This document shows, piece after piece, positions 30,160 to 32,094 of a stretch of DNA of 32,094 bases (within the stretch, counting starts at the first letter, position 1; each line of letters opens with the position of its first letter). The notes under the pieces are model-generated. The model had not been told where the DNA came from and searched no databases. It was given only the letters and a program-made list of their open reading frames with translations. The DNA comes from Deltaproteobacteria bacterium. GTDB taxonomy: Bacteria > Desulfobacterota > DSM-4660 > Desulfatiglandales > B25-G16. Both the position numbers and the translations under genes were made by a program. The DNA is taken from positions 1-32,094 of the forward strand of contig JAGYMO010000283.1 in NCBI GenBank assembly GCA_018400255.1, given 5' to 3'.

Positions 30160-30209
30160 GCGTAACAGGCCGGCATTGCAACGTAGCGGAAAACCCGGCC
30201 CTTGTTGAC
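30160..30209 (-). repeat. attC-like imperfect inverted repeat
   Basis: GCGTAACAGGCCGGCATTGCAACGTAGCGGAAAACCCGGCCCTTGTTGACC: GTAACA--GGCCGG pairs with CCGGCCCTTGTTGAC with two unpaired bases on one arm. Confidence 0.4.
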
Positions 30210-30293
30210 CAAGGTGTTATTTTTCAGGCTGTTCCGTTTGTGCCAGAATTCAATAAAGGCATTTCGGTCAATCAATTTTTCATTTATACCAAC

Positions 30294-30590
30294 CTACTGC
30301 TTTTGCGATTCTTCCTGTTGTATTTGACGGAGCCTCTTGTTCATACCTTGAATTCCTATCGGTAGAAGAATACCGTATGGAAGCCATAGGAGCCATTTAT
30401 ATGGAAATGCAAGAAATAAAAGAAGGGTTATGAAAATAATACCAAAAACCCAAAAGATTACCGATGCCTTTATAATGAATGTCCGTTCTTTTGGGCCATG
30501 TGTGTTTTTAATGCTGAAATAGGTTCCGATAGCTCCTCCAGCCACACCGATAATGCCGCCTATAATTCCACCAATTAAACCAGCGTTCAT
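30294..30590 (-). CDS. small membrane protein, hypothetical
   Basis: Gly-rich first TM (GGIIGGIIGVAGGAIGTYF) plus two further hydrophobic segments; intact ORF. Confidence 0.65.
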   Translation of the reverse strand: MNAGLIGGIIGGIIGVAGGAIGTYFSIKNTHGPKERTFIIKASVIFWVFGIIFITLLLFLAFPYKWLLWLPYGILLPIGIQGMNKRLRQIQQEESQKQ

Positions 30591-30609
30591 TTTTTACCTC
30601 TCTATTCTG

Positions 30610-30661
30610 TGCTAACGCTGAATTGTGCGGTGCGGCTTTTTGCATCCGCACCCGTGACATC
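30610..30661 (-). repeat. attC-like / hairpin element between brnA-like and membrane-protein genes
   Basis: Minus strand GGTGCGG-ATGCAAAAAG-CCGCACC hairpin followed by CACAATTCAGCGTTAGCAC (R'-like GTTAG core); left half lacks a recognisable R'' core. Confidence 0.3.
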
Positions 30662-30686
30662 TTTTGCTTCATTTGATCATTTGATA

Positions 30687-30953
30687 TTAGTGACGTAGTT
30701 CCGCGTTAATTTTTTCAGAAATAAATATTTTCAATAGTGACTGGTAAGGAATATCACGTTTGTTTGCGAGTACTTTCAACTCTTCAATCATTGATTCAGG
30801 CAAACGAAGGGATATTGATCTGGTTGAAGGTTTCAACTTCGGCAAAACCGTCTCTTCGGCATCAGACCAATCCAGGCATTCTGAAGAATCGGGTTCTTGC
30901 CAAAAAAGCCGCTCCTCAGGTTCATCTTTAAGTTTGGGTATTTTCTTTATCAT
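30687..30953 (-). CDS. BrnA-like / CopG-type antitoxin
   Basis: C-terminal ribbon-helix-helix-like STRSISLRLPESMIEELKVLANKRDIPYQSLLKIFISEKINAEL; ATGA overlap with preceding BrnT remnant. Confidence 0.8.
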   Translation of the reverse strand: MIKKIPKLKDEPEERLFWQEPDSSECLDWSDAEETVLPKLKPSTRSISLRLPESMIEELKVLANKRDIPYQSLLKIFISEKINAELRH

Positions 30954-31078
30954 TTTTTATGCCTTTCTATTTCCGACTCGGTCATGTACCGTGCAGAAAT
31001 GATCCTGATTTTCTCATTTCGAACGGTGAATACTGCAAAAAGCAAGCGATCTATATTTGTCCGACCGCGATAATGCGG
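30950..31078 (-). pseudogene. BrnT-family toxin C-terminal remnant
   Basis: Minus-strand reading PHYRGRTNIDRLLFAVFTVRNEKIRIISARYMTESEIERHKK* ending in ATGA overlap with the antitoxin start; in-frame TGA directly upstream (31079-31081). Confidence 0.75.
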
Positions 31079-31151
31079 TCAGCCCTTGAAATTTGAAAAA
31101 ATTGTAATTGCTCGCTAGTTTATTTCTCTAATCTTACTATATAGTTTTGCT

Positions 31152-31760
31152 TTATAACTTTAGGCCTATTTCCCAAGCCTTGCCTAGGTACTTATTTTTT
31201 TTCCGCTTGAGATTTAAGAATCGAGAGTCAGTAAATACTATTTTACTGATGACTTTTGCTTTAATCTTGCGAGTATAATGGTTCATCGCCCTCAATGTAT
31301 TTTTGCTTTCATCCATAAGTAGATTAAAAGGCCACGGTGTCGTACAAGAGGTAATAAATATTGCCTTTTTGCCTTCCATGCGCGCACGAGGCCCAAAACC
31401 AAGCGGGAGTTTCTTGCCAAATAATTCCTTACCCTCACCATGGGACATCGCTAATCCACATTGCCTGTCAAAAAATGTTTTCATAATACCCGAAACATTA
31501 GACCAATATGTTGGAGAAGCAAGAACCAGCACATCTGCATCTTTTACTTTTTCAAAAATCAAATTAAAATCATCTTTTAATACGCATTTTCCATTCCTTT
31601 CGCATGACCAACAACCAAGGCAATAATCTAGTTTATAGTCATATAGGTTTATTAGACTCGTCGTATGTCCGTTGGCCTTAGCGCCTTCTAAAACTTTACT
31701 TGCTAAAGCACTTACTAGTCCATTTTTTCTTTTTGTGCCGACGATAGCTAACAGATTCAT
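31152..31760 (-). CDS. NAD(P)H-dependent FMN reductase / flavodoxin-like oxidoreductase
   Basis: MNLLAIVGTKRKNGLVSALASKVLEGAK, CLGCWSCERNGKCVLKDDF, VLASPTYWSNVSGIMKTFFDR. Confidence 0.9.
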   Translation of the reverse strand: MNLLAIVGTKRKNGLVSALASKVLEGAKANGHTTSLINLYDYKLDYCLGCWSCERNGKCVLKDDFNLIFEKVKDADVLVLASPTYWSNVSGIMKTFFDRQCGLAMSHGEGKELFGKKLPLGFGPRARMEGKKAIFITSCTTPWPFNLLMDESKNTLRAMNHYTRKIKAKVISKIVFTDSRFLNLKRKKNKYLGKAWEIGLKL

Positions 31761-31782
31761 TTTTTATTTTTTATCTCCTTAA

Positions 31783-31841
31783 CGTCTAAGGAGCAAGTCA
31801 GCCGCGCGGTTTTTGCGTAAACTGAATTTGCCATGTTATGC
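31783..31841 (-). repeat. 59-bp attC-like element (putative integron recombination site)
   Basis: Minus strand GCATAACATGGCAAATTCAGTTTACGCAAAAACCGCGCGGCTGACTTGCTCCTTAGACG: outer TAAC/TTAGAC-type ends, inner GCAAaTTCAG pairing CTGACTTGC with an extra base; begins 8 nt after a stop codon and lies upstream of the next gene. Confidence 0.5.
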
Positions 31842-31848
31842 ACCAATT

Positions 31849-32094
31849 TTAATGCTTTCTACACTTTAGATATAATGCTTTTGTTTTCTCTCCTATAAGT
31901 TGAATGTCATCCACCGTGAAACCAGCGCTTTTCACAAGGGCAGAAAATCCATCGGGAGATATGCTGCTTCGCACATGACGCGGTGGTATACCCAATTGCT
32001 TAAGATACCTTATACCTAATTTTATTTTTTCAAAAAAGCTCATACCATAACCCGTATAGTCTACAGCAAGCAACAGACCTCCAGGTTTTAAAAC
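31849..32094 (-). CDS. class I SAM-dependent methyltransferase, C-terminal part (5' end beyond window)
   Basis: Minus strand reads in from the window edge as VLKPGGLLLAVDYTGYGMSFFEKIK...GFSALVKSAGFTVDDIQLIGEKTKALYLKCRKH*. Confidence 0.75.
   Translation of the reverse strand, partial: VLKPGGLLLAVDYTGYGMSFFEKIKLGIRYLKQLGIPPRHVRSSISPDGFSALVKSAGFTVDDIQLIGEKTKALYLKCRKH

Noticed and set aside
28472-32094. Anti-phage defence island interpretation of the accessory genes
   Set aside because: Apart from the BrnA/BrnT relic no defence signature was recognised; a cassette-like array fits the layout better.

Overview
A 32 kb chromosomal window that reads like a delta-proteobacterial/Desulfobacterota-type genome (inferred from gene content only). 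Left part: hpt-type phosphoribosyltransferase, zinc-ribbon/DUF3426-like protein, serS, M20 peptidase, a TolC-RND-MFP efflux operon (minus strand), a J-domain protein with a Gly/Arg/Met repeat tail, an ADP-ribosylglycohydrolase and gpsA. Centre: a selenium-associated cluster (YedE-like transporter, TusA/YedF-like protein, DUF3343-like protein, an NAD(P)HX-dehydratase-like kinase fused to a Cys-rich DUF1858/ScdA_N-like domain, and selD). The ORF track truncates selD. The real gene starts upstream at 18293 and reads through an in-frame TGA (18344-18346) at the catalytic Sec/Cys position, followed by a perfect 6-bp hairpin with a GGG loop at bacterial SECIS spacing. Next come a frameshifted response-regulator remnant, a MotB-like/MotA-like pair in inverted order, and a trehalose cluster (otsA, otsB, TreT-like GT, DUF5752-like). 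Right part: a four-helix-bundle (S23/IVP) gene flanked by short inverted repeats, an isolated hisF, and a minus-strand run of small accessory genes (UPF0158, pRiA4b ORF-3-like, small hypotheticals, BrnA-like antitoxin with a decayed BrnT toxin, FMN reductase, methyltransferase). Imperfect inverted repeats resembling integron attC sites separate several of these genes, including one 59-bp element placed directly after a stop codon. No rRNA, tRNA, CRISPR or transposase was recognised. All family calls come from reading motifs by eye, without database searches.
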